Positions 24,582-35,826 of a stretch of DNA of 64,000 nt are shown piece after piece. A program made the position numbers and the translations under genes. Position 1 is the stretch's first letter; the number at the start of each line of letters is the position of its first letter. The DNA is taken from positions 63,767,501-63,831,500 of the forward strand of contig NC_134013.1 of the NCBI RefSeq assembly GCF_040712315.1, written 5' to 3'. The notes under the pieces are model-generated. The model was given only the letters and a program-made list of their open reading frames with translations, was not told the origin of the DNA and ran no database searches. This DNA is from Castanea sativa (Eukaryota; Streptophyta; Magnoliopsida; Fagales; Fagaceae).

Positions 24582-25426
24582 TGTAAGGACACAATTCGAG
24601 CCCGGACCCACAATTAGAAGGGGATGGGCCTGAGAGACCTTTTTACAATGAAATTTGTAGAGAGAGTGGGCTTGAAATCTAGGTTCTAATGATGTTTAGG
24701 TAACGAAGAATAATGGGCTTTGATCACAATGGCACTCATGAAGAACTGTTTATATGAATACGAAAGAAATCTTCTCCTCAGACATAAGCCGAGGATGACT
24801 TATATTACTACTTCCCAAGACAGATTACAATTATGGATAGTGAGGTCTACAGTGTCCTTTTTTCTCTCTTTTTCTTTTCTTTTCCTCCCCTTTTTTCTTA
24901 AGGTCCCCTCTTTCTTTTATACTCCCTCCTTCCTTTCCTCTTCATCGTCCACGTCATGGTTAGATTGCTCGTTTTAGATACTTGTCCTATCCACCTCCCT
25001 TGAAATCTGTGGAGATAGGAGCCAAGTTCCACCATGATGCTCAGGTCTCACTTCCCCATTAATGCGGCTAGAATATCAGTTGCAGAGCATTCAATGTGAG
25101 GCGGTGATAACAACTTTATCTTAGATATTCCACTGCCCTTCTTCTTATCCTCCACGTGTACCGTATCTACCCTAACCTATAGGAATTTCTAGAACATAGC
25201 TTGTGGATATTAATCAACCCTTCTCCTACCTCTGCTTCGCATATCTGAGGACACAATCTTCCTCGGACATACTTATTCAAACATTATCTCTTCTTTATCT
25301 TGTATTTTTCTTTATGAGTTAACATTCATACATCCTCGGACCATTCAGTATCCTCGGACTGGGCTTTTAGCCCGAAGAATACTCTTGGGCCACCCCACAT
25401 ATATTCCTGGTCCCAATGACCCTACA
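24582..25426 (-). mobile_element. Solo LTR, second copy of the gypsy family
   Basis: On the plus strand it reads TGTAAGGAC to CCCTACA, 845 bases, with AGAAA on both sides (24577-24581 and 25427-25431), a perfect 5-base duplication. Ends and internal CCTCGGAC motifs match the LTRs at 2068 and 20506. The start codon-led frame at 24720 is LTR sequence, not a gene. Confidence 0.88.
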
Positions 25427-25639
25427 AGAAATATATAAAGCTACTTTTTTTTTTTGGAGAAAATAAAGCTACTTAATTTGAGCAGGAGTATTCTTGAAGA
25501 TAAAAATAAAAATAAAAAAAAGGTTCGCATAAGCAGTAAATCAAATTTTGGAAATATTCATACTTAAGAATTCTATATTAATTTAACTGGTAATTTCATC
25601 AGTATTTTCATGTTCTCATTCTTGTTTTTCAAGTTCAAG

Positions 25640-25960
25640 TTATGGTGGTTAAGGAATTTCTTTAGAAGAAGTTCACTCTATCTTACCCGTGACAAATGCC
25701 AATTAATGTTATATGGTGGTAAAATAATCAAAAACATAAAGGCAAATCCCAATGAGGCTTTATTCTTCGCTTCATAGATTGAAATGACACTTTAAAAAAA
25801 AAAAAATCATTAGAGATGCGCTTATCAAATTTTTTTTATAGAAACGACATGTTCTAATAAAAACTCTGAAGCTACGTAAATATTAATAGGGTTCTCATGT
25901 GACTTTATTCCTTGCTTCGTAGATTCAAGTGACATTTTAAAATTCCCAACAAACAAAAAA
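25640..25960 (-). promoter_or_regulatory. Second orphan DUF247 leader fragment
   Basis: TTTAGAAGAAGTTCACT, then CCCGTGACAAATGCCA and GCTTCATAGATTGAAATGAC, match the minus-strand segment 22796-23060. A second, partial unit (GCTTCGTAGATTCAAGTGAC, 25913-25932) follows at once, so the fragment is itself duplicated. It has no coding body. Confidence 0.4.
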
Positions 25961-26529
25961 ATAATCCTTGCCACCTTTGTTTTGATGGACAATTTTATGT
26001 AAAGATAGTTTTCTTACTTTTTTTTTTTTAATTTTGAATAGTAAAGAAAATGGGTTAAAGAAAAATTATTTTTGGTCAGTGAAAAACTCATAACTTATTT
26101 TTTAGAAGTTATTTTTTGTAAAAAAAAAACTTTTAAAAAACAACCATATTTCATGCCATGTGAAACAAAAGGATAAAGATTTACGTTTTCAAACTCATTT
26201 TCAAGATCATTATCAAACAAAGGAAAAGAGGTAGTTTTTTACAAAATGTTTTTTGAAAAAAGATTTATTTCCTAGAAAATATTAATGTCAAAACAAATAG
26301 AATGTAAAAAAAAAAATGCTTAAGTAGAAAAGGTTATTATCAATAGTCTTGTAATACAACTAATACTTCCAGGTGTTTCCAACAGAGATATTTAGAGTTA
26401 AAATCTCTCATTCCTCATTGTAATTAACAAATTTAACAAAAATAGAAAAATTTAACTCAGGCCACTAATAAAATTTTTTTTTTCCAAACCTATATTAATC
26501 ATATATTCATATATATAATTTTTACGTAA

Positions 26530-26755
26530 AATATCTCTATAATATAATTTAACATGTGTTTTTTTTTTATATGCGACGAAAAAATTTACTTCAAATTAGC
26601 TATTATGTTAGTCAAAATATCTTTTTTTCAATCCAGTCAGTTTGTAATTTGTAACCAATTTTTTTAAATCACATTTATCAAATTTAATATTCTTTTAACA
26701 TTCTAAATCAATTTTTTTGTTAAATAAATTAGGGATAACATTGCGTTATGGCATA
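26530..26755. repeat. Second copy of the dispersed repeat at 2830
   Basis: Matches 2830-3055 in the same orientation, including the flank of the LTR, so it represents the uninterrupted target. Sequence before (25961-26529) and after (26756-27314) is AT-rich with no supported gene. Confidence 0.55.
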
Positions 26756-27314
26756 CTAATAGTTTAAAAAAATTATAAAACAAAAGAATTCATCAATTTT
26801 AAATAATTGAAATAAAAATTATGAATTAACATACCTAAATTTATACAAGTCAATATAAGAAAAATACAAAAAAGTAAAAAGAAACTAAAGGAAAACCTTT
26901 TTGTATGTAAATAGATAACATATTAAATAAGAACCTCTAATTCCTAAGCACAAATTCGCAATTATTCTTTCTTCTAAAAATGAAAGAATAAAAACATGTC
27001 TTAATTTAATTCTAATTCTTCAAAAGGATATTAAAAAAAAATCTTTTTTAAAATAAAGAAGGTTTTTATTTTTTGAGCATATATGCTAAATATACTTTGG
27101 TTTAATAAGCTACCAATAGTATAAGAGCAATAAAAGGAAAAATATGCATTAGTCATTTACATAAAGTATCTATCTTTAGTAAAAAACTAACATATACCTT
27201 AAATCAATATACTAGGTAAGTATAGGTATGGCATAACCGTATAAGTGCCCCTAAAAAAAGCTTTGGTATAATTGTAATAAGAGGAAAAAATAATATAGTA
27301 GTAATTTATATTAA

Positions 27315-27684
27315 GGTAAACTATGTATATGATCCCTATCTTTTACATCATATTTCAATTTAGTCCCCTAATCTTTTAATTGTGTTAATTTAATCTCTGA
27401 CCTTTCAGTTTCGTGCCAATTTAGTCTTTTCTGTTACCTCTTAGATGAAAATTGATGATGTAGCAATCAGCCAAAATAAAAAAATTAGTTTATTACCACA
27501 TCAACGAAAACTATTTTTTTAGTTTGACCATTAGCCACGTCAATAAATTTCATCTAATAGATAATGACAGTGACTAAATTGACACGACACTAAAAGGTTA
27601 GGAATCAAATTAACACAATTGAAATGTTAAGGACTAAATTGAAATATGGTATAAAGAATTGAGACCCAATACATAATTTATCCT
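27315..27684. mobile_element. MULE-type MITE
   Basis: Inverted ends GGTAAACTATGTATATG and, from the right, GGATAAATTATGTATTGG extend inward through CATATTTCAATTTAGTCC on both sides. Flanks TTATATTAA and TCATATTAA agree at 8 of 9 bases, the duplication length of Mutator-like elements. 370 bases, no coding capacity. Confidence 0.7.
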
Positions 27685-27825
27685 TCATATTAATGAGCTA
27701 CGCATGGTATAAGTCTATTAAAAGGATAAATGATACAGAAATCATTTATATTGATGTAGTATATAAGGGGGCATTAGCTAGCTAAAAATTAGCTATAATT
27801 TTTCATATATTTCTATTAAAAGATA

Positions 27826-28266
27826 GGGATAATTATACTTTATCCACCTATGATTTGCCTCTAATTTGACTTACCTACCCGTGGTTTCATTTTTGACACT
27901 TTACCTACTTGTGATTCCCTCCGTTACTACTATGTTACCCACCTCCAATGCAGACGTTACTTTTACACATAAACTCATAAAAAACATATCAAATACACTC
28001 TCACTCCAAAAACACACTTTCATCCAACGTGCTCACCAACTAAGATCACAATGCAATGTGCTTGAGATAATGGACTGAGAACCACTTAGGTTTTGATTGT
28101 GCAAGCAAACTGAGAAAGAAGGAGACATAGTGTTCATTTGTTCAGTTGTTGCAAGTAGATCCTTTTAATTTTTGAAACCTAGGGTTTTAAAATTCTTTTT
28201 TCGAATTGGGTTTTTTCTTGCTATGTCTTCATCAACTGGCAATGGGTCTACAACTAGTGGTTTCTA
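27826..28266. repeat. Left terminal inverted repeat of the MULE
   Basis: Pairs with 33190-33637. Shared landmarks in order: ACTTTATCCACC/ACTTTACCCACC, TTTGACTTACCTACCCGTGG, CTCATAA-type sequence, CCTAGGGTTTTAAAATTC and ATGTCTTCATCAACTGGCAA. It contains a dead copy of the first residues of the GRF gene (MSSSTGNG, then a stop). Confidence 0.88.
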
Positions 28267-28762
28267 TAGTTAATTACATTCATCAAGCCCATCTCATTTG
28301 CTAGTATATAGTTAGAGAAATTGAAATTTTAAAATTCTTTTTTCGAAATTGGGTTTTTGCTTGTATTCTTCAATGTGGAGTTGCTAGACCATAGGATTAG
28401 GCTTCCTTCATTAATGTGGGGCTTCATTGATTATTGCTTTTCATGATTTTGCAATAGTATTGATTATTGCTTTTCTACTTTCCCTTTCCATGGGTTTGTC
28501 TCCCAAAAACAGAACAAAAACTTTTAATAATATTGTATGTTTCTGTGTTGTGCTTTGTGTGGACCACAAGACCACATGATACATACCCAATTGCTGGTAT
28601 ATAGTTAATTACATTCATCAAGCCCATCTCATTTGCTGGTATACAATTAGGGAAATTGAAAGAGAAATTTGACTGCCTAATAAAGCAATAATCAGTGATG
28701 CGATTATACTTTTCCACATGCAAGCCCATCTCATACTTTATTCTGTTGTATTTTACATGCAG

Positions 28763-31207
28763 ATGGCTAACTTGACATTCAATTTTGAGATTCATCATGG
28801 TGGCCAGTTTGTGTGGAACCCCGATTTGGTATATTTAGGAGGTAGTACTTCTTTTATTGATGAGCTTGACCCAGATAAACTTTGTTATTTTGAAATACAA
28901 GATATTTGTTGTGATTTGGGGGCATTTAGTACAAGTAGATTTCATTATCTTATTCCTGGAGGTAATTTGGAGCAAGGGTTAAGGTTATAAATGGAGATGA
29001 TGATGTAATTTATATGTGTGAGATTCATGTTGCATGGCCTACAAATAAGATAAAACTATATGTTGAGGGTGGTGAGGAGCCACTTGCAGTTGAACAACCA
29101 TTTGCTAATGAGGAAGTAGCAAATGATGATGATGTGCATGAGGTGGGTCAAAATGATGATGATGTGCATAATGTGCATGAGATGCATGAGGGAGGTAATG
29201 TGGATGCTGAAGGAGGTGTGGACAAGATTTTGATTGGTTGGATGAAGGGTTTGAAGGGCCAAATTTTGATGATGATGTATTTGGAAATGTAGATGATGGG
29301 CCATCTACACATGATGGAGTTAGTGGCAGTACAGCAGCCCCACATAGGCCCTCCGAGGGAGATAATGTCAATGCAGCCCCACATAGAACTACTGCAGCTG
29401 ACAATGACCCACCTCTTAAAGAGGGTGACTGGATTGACCCACCTCTTGAAGATGATATGGAAAGTTTAGTAGGGTCTGATGATGATAAGCCAGCACCAAC
29501 TGCTACAAAAGAACCTGAGTTTAATGTCCAAACTGACATGAGAAAACCAGTGTTAAAGAAAGGAATGAAGTTTCCAAACTCTAAGGTATTTAGGGAGGCA
29601 TTGAGGGAATATGCTATAAACAAGCTAGTAGATATCAAGTTCAAGCTGAATAAGAAGAAGAAGATATCAGTTTATTGCATAAATGAATGTGGATGGAGGT
29701 GTTATGCATCTCAATTATCTGGGGAGTTGACATTCCAAATAAAAACATTCAATCCAGAGTGCACCTACCCTAAATCCTTTAAACATAGCCAAGTGACTGC
29801 AAGTTATGTTGCAAAAAAGTTTATACAGAAGTTTGACAAAAATCCCAATTGGAAAGTGGCTGATGTTCAATATCATATGAAGCAAATACTTGAAGTTGAC
29901 ATAAGTTATAGTCAGGTGTATAGGGCAAAAATGAAAGCTATTGACTTGATTACTGGGGATGAACAGCTGCAATATGGGAAGCTTAGGGATTATGTAGAGA
30001 TGATAAGATTGAATGATAAACGAAGTAGGGTTATTTTGCAAACTGAAATGGAAAATGAAAATGCACAACCAAATTTAAGAGAATGTATATCAGGTATAAT
30101 GCACAAAAAGTTGGTTTTTTGGGAGATTGTAGACCAATTATTAGTTTAGATGGGTGCCACTTGAAAGGGAGATTTGGGGGGGGGGGGGCAAATACTTTCT
30201 GTCACAGCTAGAGATGCAAATGATAACATTTTCCCAGTTGCATTTGCTGTTGTTGAGCAAGAGAACAAAGATTCATGGGTATGGTTTCTGCAGCAATTTT
30301 CAGATGACATTGGGAATCCAAAGCAACTTAATCTGGCCTTTATCACTAATAGGCAAAAGGTATGACCTACAATTGTACTAACATATTTAACCCACATATT
30401 TAAAGTTTAATAATACATGCCTCAGTTCATTTCAACATGTTTAACTAATATATTTATTTGATCTGTTTTGTATATGAATTAGGGCCTTATTCCTGCAATT
30501 GAGATGTTGTTCCCAACTTGTGAGCATAGGTCTTGTGTGAAGCATATCTCTAATAATTTTAAAATGGATCATAAGGGCTTGGAGTTGAAGGATGCACTGC
30601 GGAGATGTGCTAGAGCCACAACAATCAGGGAGTTTGAGAGAAGAATGCAAGAACTAAAGGATTTCGATGTCAATGCATGGGAGTATCTTGCTGACATCAA
30701 CCCTGCACAATGGTCTAAGTCTCACTTTAGTAGTAGTGTTTTGTGTGACTGTTTAGCTAATAACTTGAGTGAGTCTCTTAATGCCATGATCTTAGAAGCT
30801 AGGGATAAGCCAATTTTAGCAATGTTGGAGTGGATCAGAGTTAGGCTCATGACCAAACAATACAAAAAGATGAAAGATATAGCAAAATACACTGGAAATG
30901 TGTGTTCTAATATTCAAGACAAATTAAAGAAGTTAAAACATGAATCTCTACCTTTTAGTGCTACTCCATTAGGTAGGTTCATGTATGAGGTTGATAACGG
31001 TCGTGAGAGACATGTGGTTGACTTGGTTAGGAAAGCATGTAGCTGTAGGATTTGGGATTTGACAAGACTTCCTTGCAAACATGGGATCTCTGTTATTGTT
31101 AAGAACCTAGAGAAAGTGGAGGACTGTGTGCATTCTTGTTACTTGAAAGAGACATTTGTTGAAACTTACAAAGAGATAATACAGCCAATGCTTGGCCAGT
31201 ATGAGTA
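28763..31207 (+). pseudogene. MuDR-family transposase, broken
   Basis: Start chosen at ATG 28763, right after an acceptor (TTTTACATGCAG), so a leader intron is likely. Order: N-terminal MANLTFNFEIHHGG; a frameshift near 28980; an acidic linker (29014-29540); the MuDR DNA-binding region (LKKGMKFPNSKVFREAL, CGWRCYAS, 29550-30060); the DDE core with first Asp in SLDGCHLKG; the second catalytic site reading FITNRQKGL, where the family has D; and a SWIM finger, CSCRIWDLTRLPCKHG, near 31040-31090. A GT-AG intron at 30360-30482 splits K and GL. Frame breaks lie near 30110 (T run) and at a 13-base G run (30176-30188), and a TAG at 31205-31207 precedes the proline-rich tail (PPGRPPK), where further stops interrupt a zinc knuckle. 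The enzyme would cut and join the element ends; this copy cannot. Confidence 0.88.
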
Positions 31208-32047
31208 GGTTGAGACTAACCAACTTGCTCCTGTTGCTCCTCATGTGTATAAACCACCTGGCAGACCACCAAAGTAAAGAAAAAGAGATCCTGAAGAGCT
31301 AAGGAACCCTTATAGAGTTTCTAAGATGAACAAGACAATCAAATGTGGGAAGTGCCAAAAAGAATGACATAATGAAAGAGGGTGCAAGGCAGACATCACT
31401 GGTGAAACTCCATGGCAAAGATGAGATAGACTTGTTAAATCGAAAGTTGTAAGTATTTCCATGCTTTGAACTATAGTCATTTCCTCATATATTTCATGTG
31501 TATGTAACTTGTACAACCCTATTTGTAGGCACAAAGCGATAAATCTACAACAACAAAGCATACTACAACACCTCAAACTGCATCTCAGCCACCAAGTACT
31601 AGATCTCAGCCTGCATACAGAGCTTTTGGTCAAACTACATCTCAACCTGCACCAAACAATAGATTTGAGGCAGCAACTCAGCCTCCAACTGCATCTAGGT
31701 CCAATTGGTTCTCTTTATCCTCACAACCAAGCTTCCATACCCCTAGAGAGACATGGGATTCTTTACCATCTCAAGCACCTCTACTTTCTTCTATTTTGTT
31801 TTTTTTTTCCCTCTTACTAGCTATTGTTGGATCATCTTGCTAACTGCTGGATTTTGGTTATGCAGCCAAGTGCATTTGTGAGCACTAGTGGTGTACCAAG
31901 TCAAGGAAGTGGTGGTGGTGCTACTAGGGGGTTTAAAGGCAGAAAATTTGGTGTATCAAGGCCAACAAAGTTTCAACCAGTTGGTGGAAAGGGCAAGAAG
32001 GTTGCTGGCAAGGGCACCAAAAGCAGTAATGAAGATGGAAGATGTTA
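31208..32047 (+). pseudogene. Decayed C-terminal tail of the MULE transposase
   Basis: Downstream of the TAG at 31205-31207 the frame can be followed through PPGRPPK, a CX2C knuckle (CGKCQKE, then TGA), a proline/serine/glutamine-rich exon (about 31530-31790) and a glycine-rich piece ending near 32047 (FKGRKFGVSRPTKFQPVGG). Such low-complexity tails are usual in this transposase family. At least three stops interrupt it. Introns here are guesses. Confidence 0.55.
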
Positions 32048-32630
32048 AAGTTTCAACCACTTTTTTTGTTATAATTCCCACACTTAATGTAACTAGTATT
32101 TAAATTGGTCAAGTGTCAAAAACAATATTGATAATTTTGATTGGAAGATGTGTATGTCTGATGTGTGGTGGACTAGTAGTTGGGTTTTGGTTGTAAATCT
32201 GTCTGCATGTGGCATAAAGTCACAATGATTGTCTTCACTTTTGGCAGCTTATGACATTATCAAGATTTTATTAATGTTCATGTGCATTGACACATGATAA
32301 AGTATTTTGATGTCTTGTGCTTGTCTTTGCTTTTGGTGGATTTACACATGAGTATGAGTTTTGCTTGTCCTATGCTTTTGGTGGATTTACACAAGTGTAT
32401 GTATTGACACAACAAATCATGTGTATGTCATAACCATATGTCTACTTATGGCCAGGCATAGAACCAAAATCAATATATATAGATCCATTTATGGGTAGGA
32501 AGTAAAAATAATAAATAAATAAACTACAGAACATTTGCACAAAAACAACACTTTGTATTTCAAGAGATGGATACAATAATCAAGGACTTAATTCAATTAC
32601 CCAACCACATTTCCAACAACCCCCCAAGCA

Positions 32631-33229
32631 TCATGGCAGATTAAGGGTCCTCACCCTTACAATGTTGTTCATTGAGGCAAAACACAACAACATCACAAAA
32701 ATGAAAAATAACCATGATAAAACTAGTGTCAGCTTATACAATCTCTCACTCTCTCTAATCCTCTTAAGTACCTCCCTAGCTTCAACATAAAGCTCATGAG
32801 CTTCTCTTTCCCTCTGGTTAGATCTTTCTTCCATTTCCCTACTTCTCATTTCTCTCTAATTTGCAAGCTGCAGTTCATTCTCAAGCATACTTATCCTTTC
32901 ACGGACAAGTGGGGCAGTTTTACTCCTACAAGTTTCGTTATCCACCCACTGAAAGAAGCCACATTTGGGACCAACCTGATCATTACAATTACAGCAGTTA
33001 ATTTCACAGTTCACAATTAATCACAACTAATAATTCAATTCAATTCAAATGAAATACACCAATGGGATTGTTTCTTTACATTAAATTGACTACAACTGGG
33101 GAATCTTCTTCCATAGTTACCAGCTTTTTGACTTGTTCGTAGGGTACAATTCTTATGGGTACATAAATGGCCATCTAAGCCACGGTAGAAACCACTAGTT
33201 GTAAACCCATTGCCAGTTGATGAAGACAT
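32631..33229 (-). pseudogene. GRF zinc-finger protein with coiled coil and membrane helix, second MULE gene
   Basis: Two exons on the minus strand. Exon 1 (33229-33080, 50 codons) starts MSSSTGNGFTTSGFYRG and carries the first half of a GRF finger (CTHKNC, TSQKAGNYGRRFPSC); its donor is GTAAAG. Exon 2 (32975-32631) follows an acceptor CAG in the right phase and completes the finger with GPKCGFFQWVDNE, then a charged, coiled-coil-like stretch (RERISMLENELQL, later REREAHELYVEAREVLKRI) and one hydrophobic helix (LTLVLSWLFFIFVMLLCFA). A TAG at 32856-32858 interrupts exon 2; CAG would restore a family-typical Q. About 164 residues. GRF fingers bind nucleic acid. The position mirrors mudrB in maize MuDR, but no homology to MURB is claimed. 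Confidence 0.75.
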
Positions 33230-33637
33230 AGCAAGCAAAAACGCATTTCGAAAAAAGAATTTTAAAACCCTAGGTTTCAAAAATTGAAAGGATCTACTTG
33301 CAACAGCTGAACAGATGAACATTGTGTCTCCTTCTTCCTCGATTTGCTTGCACGATCAAAACCCAGGTGGTTCTCAGTCCATTATCTCAAGCACACTGCA
33401 CTGTGATCTTAGTTGGCAAGCACGTTGGATGAGAGTGTGTTTTTGGAGTGAGAGTGTGTTTGATCTGTTTTAGGTCTTGTTTTTGATGAGTTTATGTGTC
33501 AGAGTAACGTCTGCACAAGAGGTGGGTAACAGAGTAGTAACAAAGGGAATCACAAGTGGGTAAAGTGTCAAAAATGAAACCACGGGTAGGTAAGTCAAAT
33601 TAGAGGCAAACCACAGGTGGGTAAAGTGTAATTATCC
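33190..33637. repeat. Right terminal inverted repeat of the MULE
   Basis: Inverted copy of 27826-28266. It includes the probable promoter, leader and first codons of the GRF gene. Confidence 0.88.
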
Positions 33638-33646
33638 TAAAAGATA

Positions 33647-34214
33647 AATGAGGATGGGAGGAGGATTTCAATAGCAATGACATCCTCTCCTTCGTAATGA
33701 GCTACGCATATAAGGTTGGATTGAAATTACAAGGTATGACTCTTTACCTTAATAACTTCACTTTTAGATAAGTATTTTGATTAATTTATCTTTAGATTAC
33801 ATTACTACTTTAACCCACTAAATTTGCAAAATATTAAAAGAACTAGTCGTTAACCCATGCAATGTATAAGATAATTAAATAAAACTTTATAGATATTGAA
33901 AATGCTCTCCTTTTTGCAACCATGTTAATGAGGACAACTCTTGGCAATTAAGAACCAAGTTTAGGAATAACATTGAGTCATGTAGATGTTTATCATATAA
34001 GATACATTAAATGAATAACTAAAAGTTCAAGCTGCAATTCAATACCTATTGGATCATTTGATTGCAAAGATTAATTCAACCTAGGGAAGCAATATATTTA
34101 TTCAACACAAAACATAGAGTACTTGCAACAAATTATCACTCTTAATAATCCAAATTTCAAATCTCCCAGTTATATAAATTAAAGACAACACCATAAAGTC
34201 GGCTGCAACATATG
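33647..34214. other. Gene-free stretch
   Basis: Ordinary AT-rich sequence between two elements; no gene or repeat recognised. Confidence 0.4.
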
Positions 34215-34222
34215 GCAGCTAA

Positions 34223-34401
34223 TAGGGGTGTGCAGCCAACCTGCCAAAACCGACTCGACCCAACCCAACCCGTCGGGTTGGGTCGGTTTTTAGACCTTGG
34301 TGGGTTGGGTTGGGTTATAAAAAAAATTTTGATAGCGGGTCGGCTTGGGTTTGGGTCATAAAATTTCAAACCCACCAAACCCTACCCGACCCACCCATAT
34401 A

Positions 34402-34439
<38 letters not shown>

Positions 34440-34792
34440 TTATATAATTAATAATTTTTTAAAAATAACCAACTCTTCCTATCTTATATAAAAGTCAATT
34501 AGTTTATACAAACTCTAATAAATTACTATTGTTTAGTCATTAATGTTGTTTGCCTTTAAGAAATTACATTAATACTAATCTTTGGGTTTTTTTAATATAT
34601 TTATATTTTTTTATACTAAATTTAATAATAATAATAAAAAATTATCCAACCCATGGGTTCAACCCGACCCATGTGGGTTGAGTTGGGTTGGGTTGGACTT
34701 ATATGATGGGTTGGGTTGGGTTGAATTTTTTTTGACCCACCATGGTGAATTGAGTCAAAAAATCCCCTCAATCCGACCCATGCACACCCCTA
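34223..34792. mobile_element. hAT-type MITE with GGGTTGGGT-rich ends
   Basis: Perfect 11-base ends TAGGGGTGTGC...GCACACCCCTA enclose 570 bases. Flanks GCAGCTAA and GCAACTAA agree at 7 of 8 bases, the hAT duplication length. The end regions are rich in GGGTTGGGTTGGG and its complement and could fold on each other. A (TA)n run sits at about 34407-34432. Open frames across these repeats are not genes. Confidence 0.85.
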
Positions 34793-35719
34793 GCAACTAA
34801 TACAAGTGCAATTAACTTTACTAATTTGACAATACTATAGGGGAGGTCTTGTAGAAAAATAGCACAGTGCCATAATTATAAAATGTTTAACATTTCTCAT
34901 TCTTATTACTTTTTAATATGAAAAATTAAAAAAAAAAAATGAAAATGTCATCTTATTAAAACCCAACTTCTCTCTCACTTCATGCCTCAAAATGCACCAT
35001 TCTTATAGAGAGAGTCACTTTCACATCTTCTTAACCCAACAAAACTCAAAATAATAGAGGAAACAACCTCATGAGCATTGTCCTACTGAAATATTTCGCT
35101 TCCTCTACTAAACCGAAATGGCCTTATATTGACAACTTTGCTCCAACTCCAAGCATCAAATATTATCATAAATGGGGTTTTTATCTTTTAGGTCAATGTT
35201 ATAGATGCCATCAAATCGTCTTCCTCGGCAGAGTGGAACGTCAATGCGTACATCCACTTGGGCTTCTCTAGCTTTCAAGTATTAGACTGCCACCCGTAGT
35301 CCGTTTGCAACAGCCCAGGTTCTTGCAAAATGGGCTTCTTCTGTCATCCTCTATGGGGCTATTGTCCTCCTATGTCCTATACTTCGGTTTTTTTTTTTTT
35401 TCCACTTATTTTACTTAATTGAAAATTTTTTGCTAAAATTAAAATTTTTTTGTTGAAAATACTTAACTAAAATAGTACGGTGTGTCCTATAAATAGTACA
35501 AAAAAATATAATAAGACCCATAAATAATAATAAAAATAAATTAAATAATAAAATAAATTGACAAAAAATAAGATATCCAAACGCAACATTCTTTTAGCTC
35601 ATTTTTGGTTTTCTGTTTTACCTTGAAACGGTGCGCTTAGAAGTTAGAACCTTTTAAAGTATTCCTCTTTTTTGAAAGGTCAGTGCAGAGTTCAGACTTC
35701 CGAGGCTCCCCTGTGAAGA

Positions 35720-35725
35720 CACGTG
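35720..35725. promoter_or_regulatory. G-box (CACGTG) upstream of SHH1-like copy B
   Basis: Lies 107 bases before the start codon, at the place conserved in copy A. See copy A for limits. Confidence 0.35.
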
Positions 35726-35826
35726 TAAGTGACAAATCCCCCCACAGACAGAGTCACAGACACTGGCATTTCCTGTGCCTCTCTCTCTGTTTACTTCGTC
35801 ACTTTCACAATCAGTCACTCTCAGCA

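Larger units (their letters stand above)
27826..33637 (+). mobile_element. MuDR-type Mutator-like element (MULE), two convergent genes
   Basis: TAAAAGATA flanks both ends exactly (27817-27825 and 33638-33646), the 9-base duplication of Mutator elements. The ends begin GGGATAATTATACTTTATCC and, from the right, GGATAATTACACTTTACCC, and stay inverted-repeat for about 440 bases (to about 28266 and from about 33190). A transposase gene reads rightward from the left repeat. A GRF zinc-finger gene reads leftward from the right repeat, whose sequence contains its start codon. Local duplications (AATTACATTCATCAAGCCCA twice) lie in 28270-28660. Both genes carry stops or frameshifts, so this copy is no longer autonomous. 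Confidence 0.92.

Noticed and set aside
34157..34800. GGGTTGGGTTGGG runs suggesting interstitial telomere repeats
   Set aside because: The unit is GGGTT-GGGTT like and diverged, not the plant telomere unit TTTAGGG, and it belongs to a bounded hAT-type MITE.
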